Assembly (NCBI GenBank): GCA_021464245.1
Contig: JADCRB010000068.1
Coordinates: 13,803,351 to 13,867,350, forward strand
Direction: 5' to 3'
DNA: 64,000 bases
Source of the DNA: Carallia brachiata
Taxonomy: Eukaryota; Streptophyta; Magnoliopsida; Malpighiales; Rhizophoraceae
Shown here in pieces: positions 9,661 through 23,644 of this stretch; within the stretch, counting starts at the first letter, position 1; each line of letters opens with the position of its first letter. The notes beneath the pieces are model-generated. The model was not told the DNA's origin. It ran no database searches and worked only from the letters and a program-made list of their open reading frames with translations. The translations under genes and the position numbers were made by a program.

Positions 9661-10680
9661 AAATAAAACCGTTTTATAAAATATATTTATTCAATAGATT
9701 TTGTCTATAGAACTAAATAATAAACATAAACAAAATGAGGATAAATAATGCCTTTATTGGTAATGTGTTGATTCCGAGCAATTAAGCTAAAAACACTTAC
9801 TGGATTAGTTTTACTTAATATAAGATTTTTTTATTAGACTCTTATAATTTGTAGTATTTAAAATTAACTTAATAGTTCGTTTATTGCCTTTCTTAACATT
9901 TTAATTGAATAAGGATTTCAAAATACATTCAGTCCTATTTTTAACATTATAATTAAAATCACCAGCATGTTTGGCTTGCATTTTTATTCTTTAACTTTTT
10001 TTCAACTGAATTTCTCAATTTCAAATATTAATTTTTCACCCTAAACAATTTTCTTTGAAGATTAGTGTCTATGCTGGTTATAGTTATATTGTTGACTTAC
10101 ATTTTGTTTATGAATTTATTTATGATCAAATGCAACAACAAAATTTACTTTACTTTTTATTATTTGTGATTGATTTTTCAGTTATGTGAAGATTTTCATT
10201 GATTGTTTTACCGACTAATCAAATTAATATGGTAGTGTTCATTGTATAATGTATAATTGTTCATCATGGCCCTTACTTTTTTTTTTTTAAGCTGTTTATC
10301 TTTCATTGTTGAACTATTTGTTATTAGCAAAGCCTAAACCAGACGCACATAAAATACATATACATTTTAGCAGGAATGCTCTAATGCCTTGTACTCTAAC
10401 TCCCGTATCCGCTGCTGTTAATAACCAAATCTTGGACCCCTAGCATTCAAGGTGATTGAATGGACTTGTGATTTAGTGGATAAAAAGTTTTAAACCGTTT
10501 AAGCAAGACTGAAATTTGAGGTATATTTGAATGTAATGAGATCTAGAAGAAAAGAACTTAAAAAAATTAACCGAGAAAATTTTATTTTATTCATATCTTA
10601 AATACTTAATAATTCCAACTTTTCTTTATGATTGTTTCCAATAATAAGAGAATGAACTCAAATTAACCTACAAGATAAAC
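9661..10680. other. Intergenic, AT-rich
   Basis: No gene, RNA or repeat structure that I can support. Confidence 0.5.
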
Positions 10681-13208
10681 TATTATAAAAAAAAATGATA
10701 AGCATATACTAAAAAACATAAATATAAATGTGTGTGTGTGTGTATTTATCTATATTGCCAAAACTAAGAGAAAATCTCACTTTCCATTTATGTGGCGGCA
10801 TCTTATAAATTTGCAAATTAAGTATATGAGAATATCTTATAATTACAAAAATTTGATTATAATCAAAGTGTGCTGAATCAATCAACATAGATTTAATTAT
10901 AATCAAAATATGATTCTATTGACTCGTAAAATATTAAGAATACTACTTTGATTGTAATTAAATCTATATAATTATAAAATTTTTCAGCAAAAGAAAGTGA
11001 ATGAAAAAAAGGGAGGAAAAAAAACTCAACTCTTAAATCCTCCTTTGTAAGAAAAAAAAAACTCTCAAATTTACCTATTTTTTCTTATAGACAAAAAAAA
11101 TAACTACTCTCAAAGTTTTCTCAGAAGATAAGAAAATAAAAATTACTATTTCAAATCCTCATGTTTTTGAGTTTTCTTAAAAATAAAAAAATTTAAAACT
11201 AAGTTAAAAAACTCGTAAAAATCAATTTAATTTAGCTAACTACTTTTCTAAATCTAATTAATTGTAAAAGAAAGTATGATGAATAAACCAACATAGATTT
11301 AATTGTAATCAAATAAAAATTTTATTGATTTGTAGACTACTAAAAATATTACTTTGATTGTAATTAAGTCTCTATAATTATTAAATTTTCTAGTGAAAGA
11401 AAATAAAAGACGAAAAGGAATAAATACTACTCTCAATCCTCCTTTTTAAGAAAGAAAAAAGAAAAAAAAAACTCTCGAATTCACTTTTTTTTTTTCTTAA
11501 AAAGTAAAAATGAACTACTCTCAAGTTTTCTCAATAAGGAAGAATATAAAAAGAACTGCTTCCAAATCCTCTTTTTTTTTTTTTTTTAAATCAAAACAAA
11601 TATTTTTTAAAAAACGTAAAAACAATTTCATATAATCATTTTAATTTAACTAATATTCTTTCCAAATCAATTACTATAAAATCAAATTTAGCATAAATTA
11701 GAATTAGATAGGAAAAAATATTTTAATTTTTTTTAAAAATAATACTCAACATTTGAGTGTCTGTTTTTCTTTCAAATAAAATAGGAAAAAAAACTAAATT
11801 TGTCAATAAATAATCAAATATGATTTAACCCGCACATCGCAAAAGAAATTGATGTTAATATTAATATACATCTCTTCATCAAATTAAGTATTTAACCTGC
11901 ACATTAGAGTATTTACTTAATTTTAGGAATATTAGAGTACTCTTATATTAATTATATTATCTCTTCCTTAGTGTTTGGATTAAAGATATTAGATGACATT
12001 GATATCTTTACATTTCAAAAAGAAAACCTTGGTTAAATAGAATTTTATCTAACCAATTAATTATTATCAAAAATTTTATTTAGTGAGATAAATCTAAAAA
12101 ATGATTTGACATTGTATATTGTTGTTATTTGTAATTGTGAATTTTAGTTTAATATTATTTCACATTAGCTTCGAATTTTTGTGAAATTTAAATTTAAATT
12201 TGATAAATATTAGTAAATCTAGTTTTCTTAAAAGAATCTCATATTATTTATAATATAGTTAGAAATTCAATTTTCTCAATTATGATTTGGCACACATTAC
12301 AATCTACTCAATTCATGTTAATGGCTATTGAAATATGTTTAAAATCAATGCAACGCGAATAAACATGAATAAAAAAAAATAAAAGAAAAATAAAAAATTT
12401 ATAAAAAAAACTAGTCCTTAATTCATCCACTCGTTTTCTTTAGAGAGAAAACAATCTATTCTCAATTTCTTTTTTTTTATACAAAAAGAATCCTTAAAAT
12501 TTAAGTTTATTTTGATTTTTTTGCTTTTAAATAAAACACAACCAAAAGTACATCTTTTAAAAAAAATGATAAACCCACGTAATGTGCAGGTCTAAAACTA
12601 GTGATTGTTTATTAATATTGTCAAAAATGAGAGAAAATTGGTGATTCTCAAAATTCTTGAGCGAAAAACAGTTATAGGATGGTATTTACTTAATTGCAAG
12701 AATATTTAAGGTTTTGATCCAAATTCTAATTTTCTTAATACACTGTCATATTTGACATTAATTTAGTAGTTAATTTGTAGTCTTTATTAGCATTTAATAC
12801 AATTAGAATTTCAACATGTATTTAAATTATTCAATTTACTCAATCATGATTTAATATGCATTGCAATTTACTTCATTCATGTTAACTGTTATTTACATAC
12901 GTCTAAAATCCACACAACACAAATACTCATAAATTAAAAAAATATAAAAATGAAAATAATTCTAAAAAAGGTAATCTTAAACTCCTATTTTTTTTAGAGG
13001 GGAAAAAGAGACAAAATTGTTTCCATTTTTTATTATTCCTTTTTTTATTAAAAAGAAAAAAAAAGTTATTCTTAACTTCCTTTTTCTTTTTTATTTTAAA
13101 AAATAAAAGTGCTCACAATTTAAGTCCCTTTTTAATTTTAAATAAAATATAAGCAACAGTGCATTTCTTAATAAATATAAATATAATGAGTCAGCACATC
13201 GCGCTAGT
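10681..13208 (+). mobile_element. Cluster of Helitron-like elements (three related 3' ends)
   Basis: Three segments repeat one another at low identity: about 10850-11845, 11850-12602 and 12610-13208. Each ends in AT-rich sequence followed by a short GC-rich imperfect hairpin: AACCCGCACATCGC (11827-11840, truncated), CCCACGTAATGTGCAGG then TCTAAAACTAGT (12573-12602), and GTCAGCACATCGCGCTAGT (13190-13208). A hairpin followed closely by CTAG and then T is the usual Helitron 3' terminus. Segments 10850-11225 and 11262-11650 are also imperfect copies of each other. No Rep/helicase frame is present, so the copies are non-autonomous. The 5' TC ends are not resolved. Confidence 0.5.
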
Positions 13209-13540
13209 CAGATGTTAATAGTTAATTATATCTTGTACCAATGTTTTTGGTCAAACTGTGCCAATTGATTGTCTACGGAATATACACTAACATCGATTGC
13301 TTTCTTTTTATCTCGAAAAGAATACATGGAAACTAGGCATCCCATGACCGTACATTAAAAAATTAGCTCGGTAATCCTCTGGTCTCTGTGTTTTTTTCTT
13401 TTTTAGTTATTTCCAATCTGTTGTTATTTCTAGAGTGTAATTAAGAAGTAAAAAGAGAAAATATAACTAGTGAAATGACGCGAATAAAGATCTACAAACG
13501 GCGGTAGTTAATTGGACATAGACCTTAATTAGTTAGAATC

Positions 13541-14425
13541 AGGGGTGTACGACGGATTAGTATTAAGGGTATACGCGAATTAATTTAAGCACGATTTAAT
13601 TTTTATATTCAAATCAAATTATTAATAGTAGATTAAAATTTTTCAAAACTACAAAAAAATTAATAAATAAGTGAAATCAACCAAATTGTCTTAGGTGGTT
13701 GTGGGTTAGTTTGATCGATTTGGTAGTTTAAAGCTTAGATTAGAGAACAATTTTTTTAATGTAAAAATAATAATTCATAGTATACATCAATAAGATAATG
13801 ACTATTTCTCACAAGTAGGCCTTGACGATAGTGTACACAACAATAGTGAATTAAAATACGCTAATTGGAGCCTTAGTCTACAGTATTATTTGATCTAAAA
13901 AAATTACTAATTATTTTAAATGCTTGAGTAGAAAACAAAAATTGACAATTATCAAACATAAAACTAAGTAAAGTGCTATGAACCCATTTGTCAAATTGGA
14001 CAATGAGTGTTTCGGTTTTTCAATAACTAATACTTTGAATCTTACACTTAATTCATGTCTAGTGTAAATTAATCAAACAAGAATTAAAATGATTAGTCCT
14101 TAATTTTCTTACAATGAACAATATTAAAATGAACAAATGCTTCTAAACAAAATGAAAAAAAAAAAAAAACCCAACCAAATCATGGAGAGTGTCTATGTTT
14201 TGTGAAAATGGTTATTTTTTCTTATTATTTATCATTCTGTAAGATATATTTTCGAGTTTTAATAATATTTGGTGATTTATTTGATTTAGGTAATTTTTAG
14301 ATTTCTAAAACTGCAACCAAATTGTGGATTATGGTTTATGAAATTATAAATTATAACCAATTCACTCTTAGCGGTTTTTGCTGTTTTAATTTGATTTTGA
14401 TAGGATTGGTTTTATGTACACTCCT
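13541..14425. mobile_element. Putative hAT-like element with short TIRs
   Basis: AGGGGTGTAC at 13541-13550 mirrors GTACACTCCT at 14416-14425. The interior is AT-rich and non-coding. I could not find a clean 8-bp target duplication, so the call rests on the termini. Confidence 0.35.
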
Positions 14426-17400
14426 AACCATTCACTAAGGACTATAAACAGAGAGTACAATAATGGTTTCTTTGTTTTTGTTTATTATGATTTAGACATT
14501 TTTTTAATTATGATTTAGACATTTTTTTTAATTTTGATAATTCTATATTATTTTTTAAAAAATAAATTTTGAGATCTCTTGAATATAAATATTTAAGTTA
14601 TGTACCATCTGAAAGGCACAGAGTACAATAAACGTGTTAATCAAATTGGTTACTGCCGATGTATGCCATACCCATCGAAGCACTCGAGGCAAGAAAGTAC
14701 GTCCGGCTCAAATTCATAAGCAGCAACTTCAAATCGATGCAAGAGTTTGATGGGGTTAGCCTTTCAAATTCTTCAATTATTTGTCACTATCTTTATCAAT
14801 TATACGTTCCCATCAAGGAACGGATCATTGCACAAATGATTCTCTCCAACCGTTTGGAAATTTCAAAGAATGTTGTAAAAATCAGCTGACAAATTTGAGA
14901 TATTGTTTATCCCGCCCCTTAATTACGGAATATTGAGGTGCTTGAAATTTTCATAGGACCGTTGACTGCAAGATACTCTACTTAAAGGGAATTATTGTGC
15001 AAGCTGTACAGTAATTCTCGGAGTTTTTGCAGATATTGATATCTGATTTTGGAATTCTCCCTCATCAAGCATATGCAGATATAATTTGAATGCCTCCACC
15101 GAGAGGTGCTGAGATCGACTGAGTCTCTTGCTTGTGTGTGTGTGTGTGTGTTTCTTTTTCCTCGCTTTTCTGGTAATTTCCTTGTTTCTTTTTTAATCCT
15201 ACTTGTCAGCACTATGTATATAAACACAAAAACCTGTTGAATCACTTCGTTTGTTGTCCTTTGCCGAGCCAAAAACACACGTTCGTAGTATGGGGTCGAG
15301 TTAAGCGTTTTTTTTTCTTTTCAGAAATCCTTTATGAATGTATAGGCATAATTTTAATATTTTATATATACAATATTTTATATTAAGCATTTTATTCAGT
15401 AGAAAAAGGAATTGTATGTAATCTAAATAAAATAAAGGAAATGTAAACTCTGAACGTGTGAATACAATATTATTAAGATAGATTTACACTTCTATTTATA
15501 AGTAGTCACATTACAACTATTATCATATAATATGACAAACCCTCTCATTGGTGTGCATCTCATAAATGAGGAAACAGAAACAGTACGAACTTGTATAACC
15601 CAACAAAATTCCAAAATGCAGGAAAGGAGAGGAAGAGAATGGAGAGAGTTGTACAATTGGAAGAAACTGATAAATGTTTTTATATTGATCCAAGTTTAAT
15701 GCCACATAAAGGGGAAGTATGAGCATAAAGACTGAGTTAAATGGTTGTAACAATTAGTTTTGCAATCAATAATGACTAGTTCGACTATGGAGTCTGAAAA
15801 GTCACAGACCTTTGATCATGGAGTCTGAAAAGTCACAAAAACCCTAGGCTTGGTTGCTTCACCGCGTGGGGTCGCATTGGACCTCACATGTCAGGCTTAG
15901 GTTTGGACATCTCCTTCATGTGTAAGGCTTCATTTGGTCTTTTCTTTTACAAGGCATATGACAAATGTTGTCTTATAAATAAGTTTAACAAGCTCTCATT
16001 TTTTGTATGAGATAATAAGTCTTTTAAAATACATTTATAATTCTAAAATATAACTTGTGAGAAATGTATAACAAAATAGTACAAAATCACAAAAATCTCG
16101 TTTGTATTATGCCAATTCTTTTTTTGTGTATTATAAAATCATTTTACGTTCATTTATGTCCATGAAATCGCATCTCTATATAGTCGTTCTGCTTTTTCAT
16201 TTAGGACCATCTGTCATTGCTAGGCAAGTGCCCTTTTGTACAAGAGATTTTAGTCTCACTCTATTATAATATGTACAAGAATGTGGAACTTGAAATAGAG
16301 TGGTGAGCATCTTCACTTTTTTTTTTTTTTTTTGATAAGCGTCTCTACTTTCAGTTTAGTGAGTTTTTTTTTTTTGCTAAAATTTGAACAATTACACCCC
16401 ATAAACTACTTTTTTTTTTTAAAAAAAAAAGTTTAGGAAATGAAACCAAATTTTAAATTTAAACGATAAGTTCTCATAATCTTAACATGAGAGCGCATCT
16501 TTTTGCTAGAATTCATGCCTTGCTAACTTTCCTTTAGTTTCTTTTTTTTTTCTTTTTCTTTTGTTTTTTTTTTTTTGAGCAGATAGTTTCTTTAACTTTG
16601 CCAAGTCCTGTATTGACAACCTAGATTATTGTATCATAAAAAATCTACCATGTATCATTTGAAACATCAACAAAAAAAACTGATGACACCATAGATATGA
16701 GTATCATTCTTTTTTAAGTCGTCATATGCTTAAAGCAATCATTTCTCATGTGTCCATGGTTTTTTTTTTTTTTCAAATGAAGGATGCATTTTTCTTGCAT
16801 GTTTCTTCGTAACGCATTTACATATTTCTTCTAATATGGAGCCACTTTCCATTTTTCTTATTATATTTCTCTTCAGTCAAAAGATGAACAATTTTCAGAT
16901 TTTCTGACTTCATTTTTTCATCCTCTCAAATCACATTTTCAAAGCTAATGTAAAGTTATTTCATTTAGCGTATTTGATTCTATGGGAACATGTGAATTTG
17001 TTTACACAGAAGACAACATAAGTTTTCGTGCATTTTAAAGGTGTAAAAGGGATTTTCTTTCTAATTCACGAAATTGTCAATAAGCAGACAATATTGAAAT
17101 ACAAGTTAGGAATCACTGCATTAACCAAAAAATATGCATACATACATTAATACCACAAATCTATTGAACATTCAAAAAATATAAATAAAAAGGTTCCTAT
17201 GAGCAAAGGTCGATATATGCTTTGAATTTATATGTACAATAAGACTAATGACTCGAACATTAAAACACAAAATTTTCATAAATTTTGGCCTAAGAAATTT
17301 TACTTTTAATGTCTAATTCACCATCTTATTTAAATTAATTCAAAAAAATAAACACATGACTAAGGTCCAAGGAATAATTAGCAAAAATTAATTCACAAAT

Positions 17401-17676
17401 CTTACATGCCATTTATAATCTCATCACCATAAATCTAAATGTGATTTCTCTTTAAATTATTAGTATCACAATAATTCTAGAAGCTATTGCTTCTCATGCA
17501 TTCGCATGATATTCCTCGTAATGACATAAATACGATCAATTCACAAACCACTGCAGATCATTATTAAAGCCATAAATGATAGAAAAAAAAATTATTTACT
17601 TTAAGAAATATGTAAATCAACTATATGGTCAAAGGAAAAACCGTTGAAAACTATCCAAACCCGAAGCCCATGACTA
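14426..17676. other. Gene-free AT-rich stretch
   Basis: No supported gene. There is a GT microsatellite at 15135-15152 and long T runs at about 16318-16334, 16361-16374, 16410-16419 and 16565-16576. The 76-aa frame at 14659-14889 shows no domain. Confidence 0.5.
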
Positions 17677-17990
17677 CTTTTTTTTTTTTTTTGTCAAACT
17701 GGAGGCCTAAGCCAGGAGAGTCAAATAAGTATTACAAATTAACAAAGCGGGGCCAATGAACCCCTATAAGGTCCTGTTGGATCAACTGCAACACTCCAGA
17801 GGGAGGAGAGTGAAAAATATGCACACCCCTTGGGAGAGTAAAGGCAGACTCAGCTAGCCAATCGGTAACCTTATTTTTCTCTCTATACACATGAGTCACC
17901 CGGATGCGCCACTCACGCCGTAACAACTCACGATAATTCTGAATAAGATTTACATGAGGATGAGTTGCTGACGCACCTACCACAGACAAT
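17677..17990 (-). pseudogene. 5'-truncated LINE, RNase H-like end
   Basis: On the minus strand, 17989-17732 encodes an 85-aa fragment resembling the RVT_3/RNase H tail of plant L1-type LINEs: HVYREKNKVTDWLAESAF matches the family pattern of a basic strand followed by the helix with the catalytic Asp. The frame is followed on the minus strand by a short UTR and an A tail, seen here as the T run at about 17677-17692. Reverse transcriptase is missing, as expected for a 5'-truncated insertion. Confidence 0.7.
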
Positions 17991-20242
17991 AAAATACAAG
18001 TTGGGAATCCACCTCAAACCAAACATCTATAAAACCATAATTCCACTACTTCAACTCCCTTTCCAAGGGTCTGAGGTGGTGTGTCTAGCTACTTTGTGTA
18101 ACTACCTACATGCTGAAGAGAGGCCCACCTTGTTGAGAAAGCACTTTAAAACCAAGGCCAGTGACCATTGGCCCACCTACGTGTGGAGACTTCAAGGCAT
18201 TTTCAGGAAGTAAACCCAGAAGTAAACCCAGGTACAAGACACGAAGGTCTATAACTACTGGAAACATGATTGGCTCCTTCTATTATCCTTTGTTACCGAT
18301 CTCAAGCAACATAGGTTAGACAAATTAGTTCACGGCCAAGAAGGGTTTCTTTAAATCAGTTTTAACTTTTTGTAATTCGATGACCATGTAAACATCTCAA
18401 CAAATATATTGGTGACCAGGTAGAACATTACTGATCTTCAATAACCCATTTAAAGATTGATTGTTCAATTTACTTTTGTTAACCAAATATATGCCCTTTG
18501 GCCACTAGTTCACCACATCATCCTAAGTTTCTAGCAGCCACCAAAATGCCCTCTGTTTTTTTTTTTTTTTTTTATAAATGTTGGGTACATAAAAATTAAA
18601 CAAAACAATAAAAGTATGCCTGTGTCACGACGAACTTGTTCGTTGAACATAAAATTCAATCAATAAAATCATGGCATATTGAAAATTGGTAAGGGTATAG
18701 ATCTCAAATTTTTTTCTCGAATTGCAACGTGTCCTCTTCTTTTACAACCACAATAAAATTTTTTACAACTAAAAAATAATAAAAAATTAAAAATTCATTA
18801 TAATTCGAAGAAATAATTCAGAATCCCTACTTTTTCCCTTGAAAAATTACACCAAAAACAAACTCCCTAAATTTCCTTAAGGCCCTCCATTCATCAAAAG
18901 AAATAAAACACAAGGAACATGCAAGAATCATACGACAGTTTAATTGTAATCAACACAACTAAAGCATAGGCTCTGATAGCAAACGAAGAATTATAACAAA
19001 AGGTCGGTCATAGATTGGTTGGAGACACACTTCAAGGCAAAAAAAAAACAAAAGAAAAACTATATTTTATTAGTGTTCTAGGCTTCTAGCCTATAATCTT
19101 AGATTTCTTAAGAAGCCTGCCATTGGTGGTTTCAGCTCCCTTATATTGGTCAGACTAGGGACTTTACAACTTTATAGCTTCTTGTAGCGCTTATGACATC
19201 ACAGCTGCAAATATCTCTATCTATCTAATTTTTGAATTATTTGCCGACTATGAAGGTCTTAGTCAAGAGATAATGTCAACTTGATGTTCACTTTTTTCTC
19301 GTGTCACGTAGACAAAGTTGTGTTTGGGGCACAACAATTACTGTAGAGAGATTAGGAGGTCAAAAAAAAAAAAGACCCAAAAAATGCTTCTGTAAGATAA
19401 TTCTTTATTATTGAAAATATAATTAATATTTTAATCAATAAGTAAATATATACTATGTCTAAACTTTTTAATAAGTGAGCATAACATCAAGCATATTATT
19501 GGTCGTTTTATCGAGTATTATATTAAGTATCTTATTAAACTTTTAATAATTTATTCATTAACATAAAGGAACTGAACCACTTTTTATTTAAATTTAATTT
19601 ATTTAATAAATAAGTCTTAAAATAAAATAGATTTATTATTTATTCACCTTGCCGAACGAGTTCAAACAATCTTTTATTAAACAGAACAATTAAACTTTTA
19701 CTAAAAGTATTAATTCATTAACAATTCTAACCATTCGGGCCAAGCTACCCCTGCTGCGTCCTGTTTAAAATGTTACACAATCTCAACAAGCAGATGTAGT
19801 CCATGCGGAGACGGCAAGGAACATGTACAGCTCTCCAAGTTGGCAACCACTTTGTTTCCTTTCTTGAGCACATGCCGCACCTCAACTGTCCAATTCCGTA
19901 CAAGATTAACATATTGGTGAATAGTTATAATTTTTTTTAACGAAAAAGAAAAGTTAGAAGATGTACAAAATAGTCATAACATAGGTATAATTAGTAACAT
20001 TAATTATATTTAAAATATGATTTTAAAAAAATTTGTTATTTTTTTAGATTATAAAAAAAATAAGTCATTTTAATAGGATTAAAAAAATAATAATAAAATT
20101 GCGGGTTGTGGGTGTGGGGTATCCTACCCATATTACTTCTTCCCAAACAAACAATTAGGGTTTGGATGGAGTTTTGAGATTTCGCGTTGCGCGAGAGTGA
20201 AGAAGGCCTACCATATTCTGCGTTTGCGTTAAGAGAAAGAAA
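17991..20242. other. Intergenic, upstream of MED11
   Basis: No supported gene. The last 150 bp before 20243 are richer in G and C, with a stretch around AACAATTAGGGTTT (telo-box-like TTAGGGTTT at 20155-20163), common in promoters of plant housekeeping genes. Confidence 0.5.
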
Positions 20243-21012
20243 ATGGAAGCGCAGACGCAAAACACATCGCTGCAGCGACTCCAGAACGTGGAGAAGGTAA
20301 AATAAATCCCTTCCTTCCTTCCTTTCGTTTTGTTTTGTTTTGCCTTCGAATCGTAGTTGTGTTAGTGATTTTTATCCTTAATTTGACTGATAATTGTTTG
20401 TTTTGTTCTTTTAAAAAGTATAATTTCATAACAAATTTGGAATTGGATTTGGATTTGGATTGGGGATTTGTTTGGGGGAATTGGGGGGTGGGGGAGCGCA
20501 GACAATCGTAAGGGTATTGGAGCTGGCGGGAGGTGTGATGGACGAATTAGCAAATCCAACGGGTCCCCGCAAAGAATTCATCAACACCCACTGCCGCGAG
20601 TTCATGCAAATGATCAAGGTCAGCTCCATTTTCCCCCATTCTTTTTTTTTTTTAATGTTTTTTTCTGGGTAGATCTTTTTATTTTATTTTATTTCATTTT
20701 TGTTGGGTTTTTTTTTTTTTTTGTTTTTTGGGAAATTAAGGTTGGGTTATGTTAAGTTAGGAAGATACATTTTCATGTGTTGTCTGTGCTAACAAACAGG
20801 ACATACAATTTACTCTGCGAAATGAGATCAAAAGTGCATGTGAGTACCGTCCCTTTGAGAAGAGTGACTACAGTTCCAGAATCTCCAATGAACTCTGTTG
20901 CAGCAAGCTTGATTACGTTCTTTCTCGATTGGATTCCATGCAACTCGCCATTGATCACTATCACCGCGATCCGCCTCCTCCTCCTTCTCCTGCTCCTTCT
21001 TCAACTGTTTGA
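20243..21012 (+). CDS. MED11: Mediator complex subunit 11
   Basis: Three exons, 20243-20296, 20502-20618 and 20800-21012, all phase 0 with GT-AG introns, give 127 aa. The product starts MEAQTQNTSLQRLQNVEK and continues TIVRVLELAGGVMDELANP, REFMQMIKDIQ, EIKSACEYRPFEKSDY and ISNELCCSKLDYVLSRL. This matches plant MED11 along its length; the Arabidopsis protein is about 115 aa. MED11 is a small helical head-module subunit that pairs with MED22 and helps recruit TFIIH and RNA polymerase II. A proline-rich tail (PPPPPSPAPSSTV) extends slightly past the usual end. The Thr after the first junction sits where Arg is usual, so the acceptor could be mis-set by a codon. Confidence 0.92.
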
Positions 21013-22194
21013 CGATTTGAAGCTTCTGACATGTAAGTCAATCTATCTGCAACTGCCTCAGCTCTCAACATTGTATCTTACTTGTGAATTTGCAGACCTA
21101 ACCTACTCTACCGCCGCCATAGATATAGATAGATTGTTTTAAGATTTTTGTTTTGAGATTTTCTTTCTCTGTTTTTTTTTCTCTTTTGTTTCCCCTGTAG
21201 CAGTCTGCATCATTAGAGGACTGATAGGAGAGGAAGAATCTCTAATTTATGATTTGTTTTTTTGCAAAGCCAAGAGCATGGGCAGAGGATGGCTATGTGA
21301 TAAACTCTTCTTTGAGAAATTGACGTGCAACTATTTGGGTCATTGCTTTACCAAATGAATGCTGTTACTCTGGGGACTAATTTTTCCTTGCAGTTCTCAT
21401 TTGAGTGGAAATAATGCTGTGTTTTTGTGGACTACTTTACCAAAATACATTACACAACGTCAAAGGAAATCACCACCATGCCTAGCTGACTACTGTGACC
21501 TTCCATCCCATGCCATATCTTAAACAAGACAAAGATAGCTTTTTTGATAACTTGATTAGTTCCAATCAAATTGCAAGAACCCCCAAGAAACGCTTCTAGT
21601 AAAATAATTTTGAATTTGATTTATGGTTAGAAGATCCAGCCAAAAATCATCTATATAGTGGGTCCCATTAAAAAAATAATGATAATTTCTTTTGTTTTTG
21701 AAATTTCAGTTTCCCAGTCCAAAAACATTAGATTTGGAAATTGGAATCAAAACACTAAAATTTGTAACAGTCGAGATGTTTACAGTGAGAAATACAAAAT
21801 ACATTTGGTTGCACATTCGTTTGCTTTGGTTGTACGTTTATTGAGTTGGCTGTATATCTACTGATTTTTGGTGGGAAACTGAAATTTCAAAAATAAATAA
21901 ATAAACAAATAAAGAATGTGAGATCCACATTCTTGATGGTCTTTGGTTGGATTTTCTTGCAATAAACTTTGTTCAGAATAATTTTTGCCCATTTGACATC
22001 ATTCATACTTGTAATCAGTTGGTTTTGGTTGGTTGTCCAAGTTTTGTTCCTAACTTTCACGCATCTAAGCCTCTTTTTGCTTCCCCACTGAATCCCTATC
22101 CATAGCTCTTTGATTCAACCTGTCCTTCTCCGTTTTATTACATATATGGTCAAATAGAGCAACAAACCCCCCTCTGTTACTTTGATTCTTTGTG
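21013..22194. other. MED11 3' region and intergenic
   Basis: 3' UTR is likely to reach roughly 21.3 kb. No further gene is supported. Confidence 0.5.
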
Positions 22195-22513
22195 ATGGTT
22201 TTGAAAGCTTGCGACAGAATTGCAGCAAGGAGAAGGAGAACAAAAGATTTTTTCTATTTTTCATTGATCATCTCACCTTATTATATAGAGCTGCTTTGCA
22301 TCATAAATTCAAACTCTAGTTTAAAAATAATCTAATGCATAAAGTAATCTCTTCATTATTCCAAAACTTTCAAAATCGAAAGAAGATAGGATAACATCTT
22401 TGCAATCTAATCTTCCAATTTCATACTTCCTAACATAACATAGACTCGAAAAAGGGGGGAAAGCATAAACTGGAATTGAGCAATGCAATAACATCACTCT
22501 TCCAATACTCTTC
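22195..22513 (+). repeat. About 310-bp dispersed direct repeat, copy 1
   Basis: The stretch from GGTTTTGAAAGCTTGC through CATCACTCTTCCAATACT is repeated with roughly 85% identity at 23340-23644. A partial third copy (GGTTTTGAAAGTTTGTTGAA) lies near 22952. Open frames on the minus strand here have no recognisable domain. The family is not recognised. Confidence 0.75.
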
Positions 22514-23280
22514 TTTGGTGATGTTGCGTTGAAACTCCTCCTTGAAGCTTGAATCATGCGCCTGATTTGCTTCTCGTGAGTTTGGCTCATCTAGAACCCT
22601 CAAATTTTCTGGTTTTGAAACTAGTCTTCAAAGGTTTGGCTTCTTTATTTTTCCTCTGAAGCCGCAGAGGGTTTTTCAAAGCTGAGTTCATTATTTTTTT
22701 TCCTCCTGAACTCACAATAGAGCGCCTTCAACCGCTTTGAAACTTGGTTCTTGGAGCCATCGAACTTTGTGGTTTGTGACAACAAACTGATTTGCTCCTC
22801 CTGAATTTGACGGAAAAAGGTAGCTGATAGTTTTTCCCACCAAACCAAAAACTTTCTGATTTTGGTGGGGAAAATCTCTAGTTTTCCACTCGCTCTTTTT
22901 TACTTGTTCTTGATAGGTCATTGAAGGTATCTCACTGCTATAAATAGAACTGATGGTTTTGAAAGTTTGTTGAATTCTGCAGCAAGGAAAAGAAGGGCAA
23001 ACGATTTCTTGTACTTGGTTGTTATTTTGCATGCCTTAAACAAGAGTGATCAAATGTTGATCTAAAACTTCATCTTTGTTTTTCTTGGTTTATGAAACTA
23101 GTATTCAAATGTGTTTGGCTTGTATAGAGCATTCAAATTTGCTGATTTAGAAATCATTCTTCAAAGGTGTTTGGTTCATCTAGAGGCTTCAAATTTGCAG
23201 TCTCAATTCTTTCTTCTTCCTATAATCTGATATTAGAGCCCGTTATTGATCTTAGAGGGCCTTTGAGTGAAAACATGTGA

Positions 23281-23330
23281 GGAACCCCGCCCCACCACAC
23301 CCCCCCACCGCTGCCCCCCCCACCCCCACC
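23281..23330 (+). repeat. C-rich low-complexity tract
   Basis: A run of C with scattered A and G, followed by A11, directly precedes the second copy of the 310-bp repeat. It is the only C-rich block of this kind in an otherwise AT-rich stretch. Confidence 0.85.
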
Positions 23331-23339
23331 AAAAAAAAA

Positions 23340-23644
23340 AAGGGTTTTGAAAGCTTGCTGCAATTCAAGCAAAAGATTTTTTTTACTTTTCATTGATCAT
23401 CTCACCTCAGTATATAGCAATGTTTTGCATTGCAAATCCAAACTCTAATTCAAAAATAATCTAATGCATAAAGTAATCTCAACCTTATTTAAAAACTTTC
23501 AAAATCAATAGAAAATATGGTAGCATCTTAGCAAATCTGATTTTGCAATTTCAAATTTCTTAATATAGCAAAGACTTGGAAAAAAAAGGAGGAAAAGACA
23601 AGCTGGAATTGAGCGATGCAACAGCATCACTCTGCCAATACTTC
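23340..23644 (+). repeat. About 310-bp dispersed direct repeat, copy 2
   Basis: Second copy of the 22195-22513 sequence in the same orientation, differing by scattered substitutions and small indels. Confidence 0.75.
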
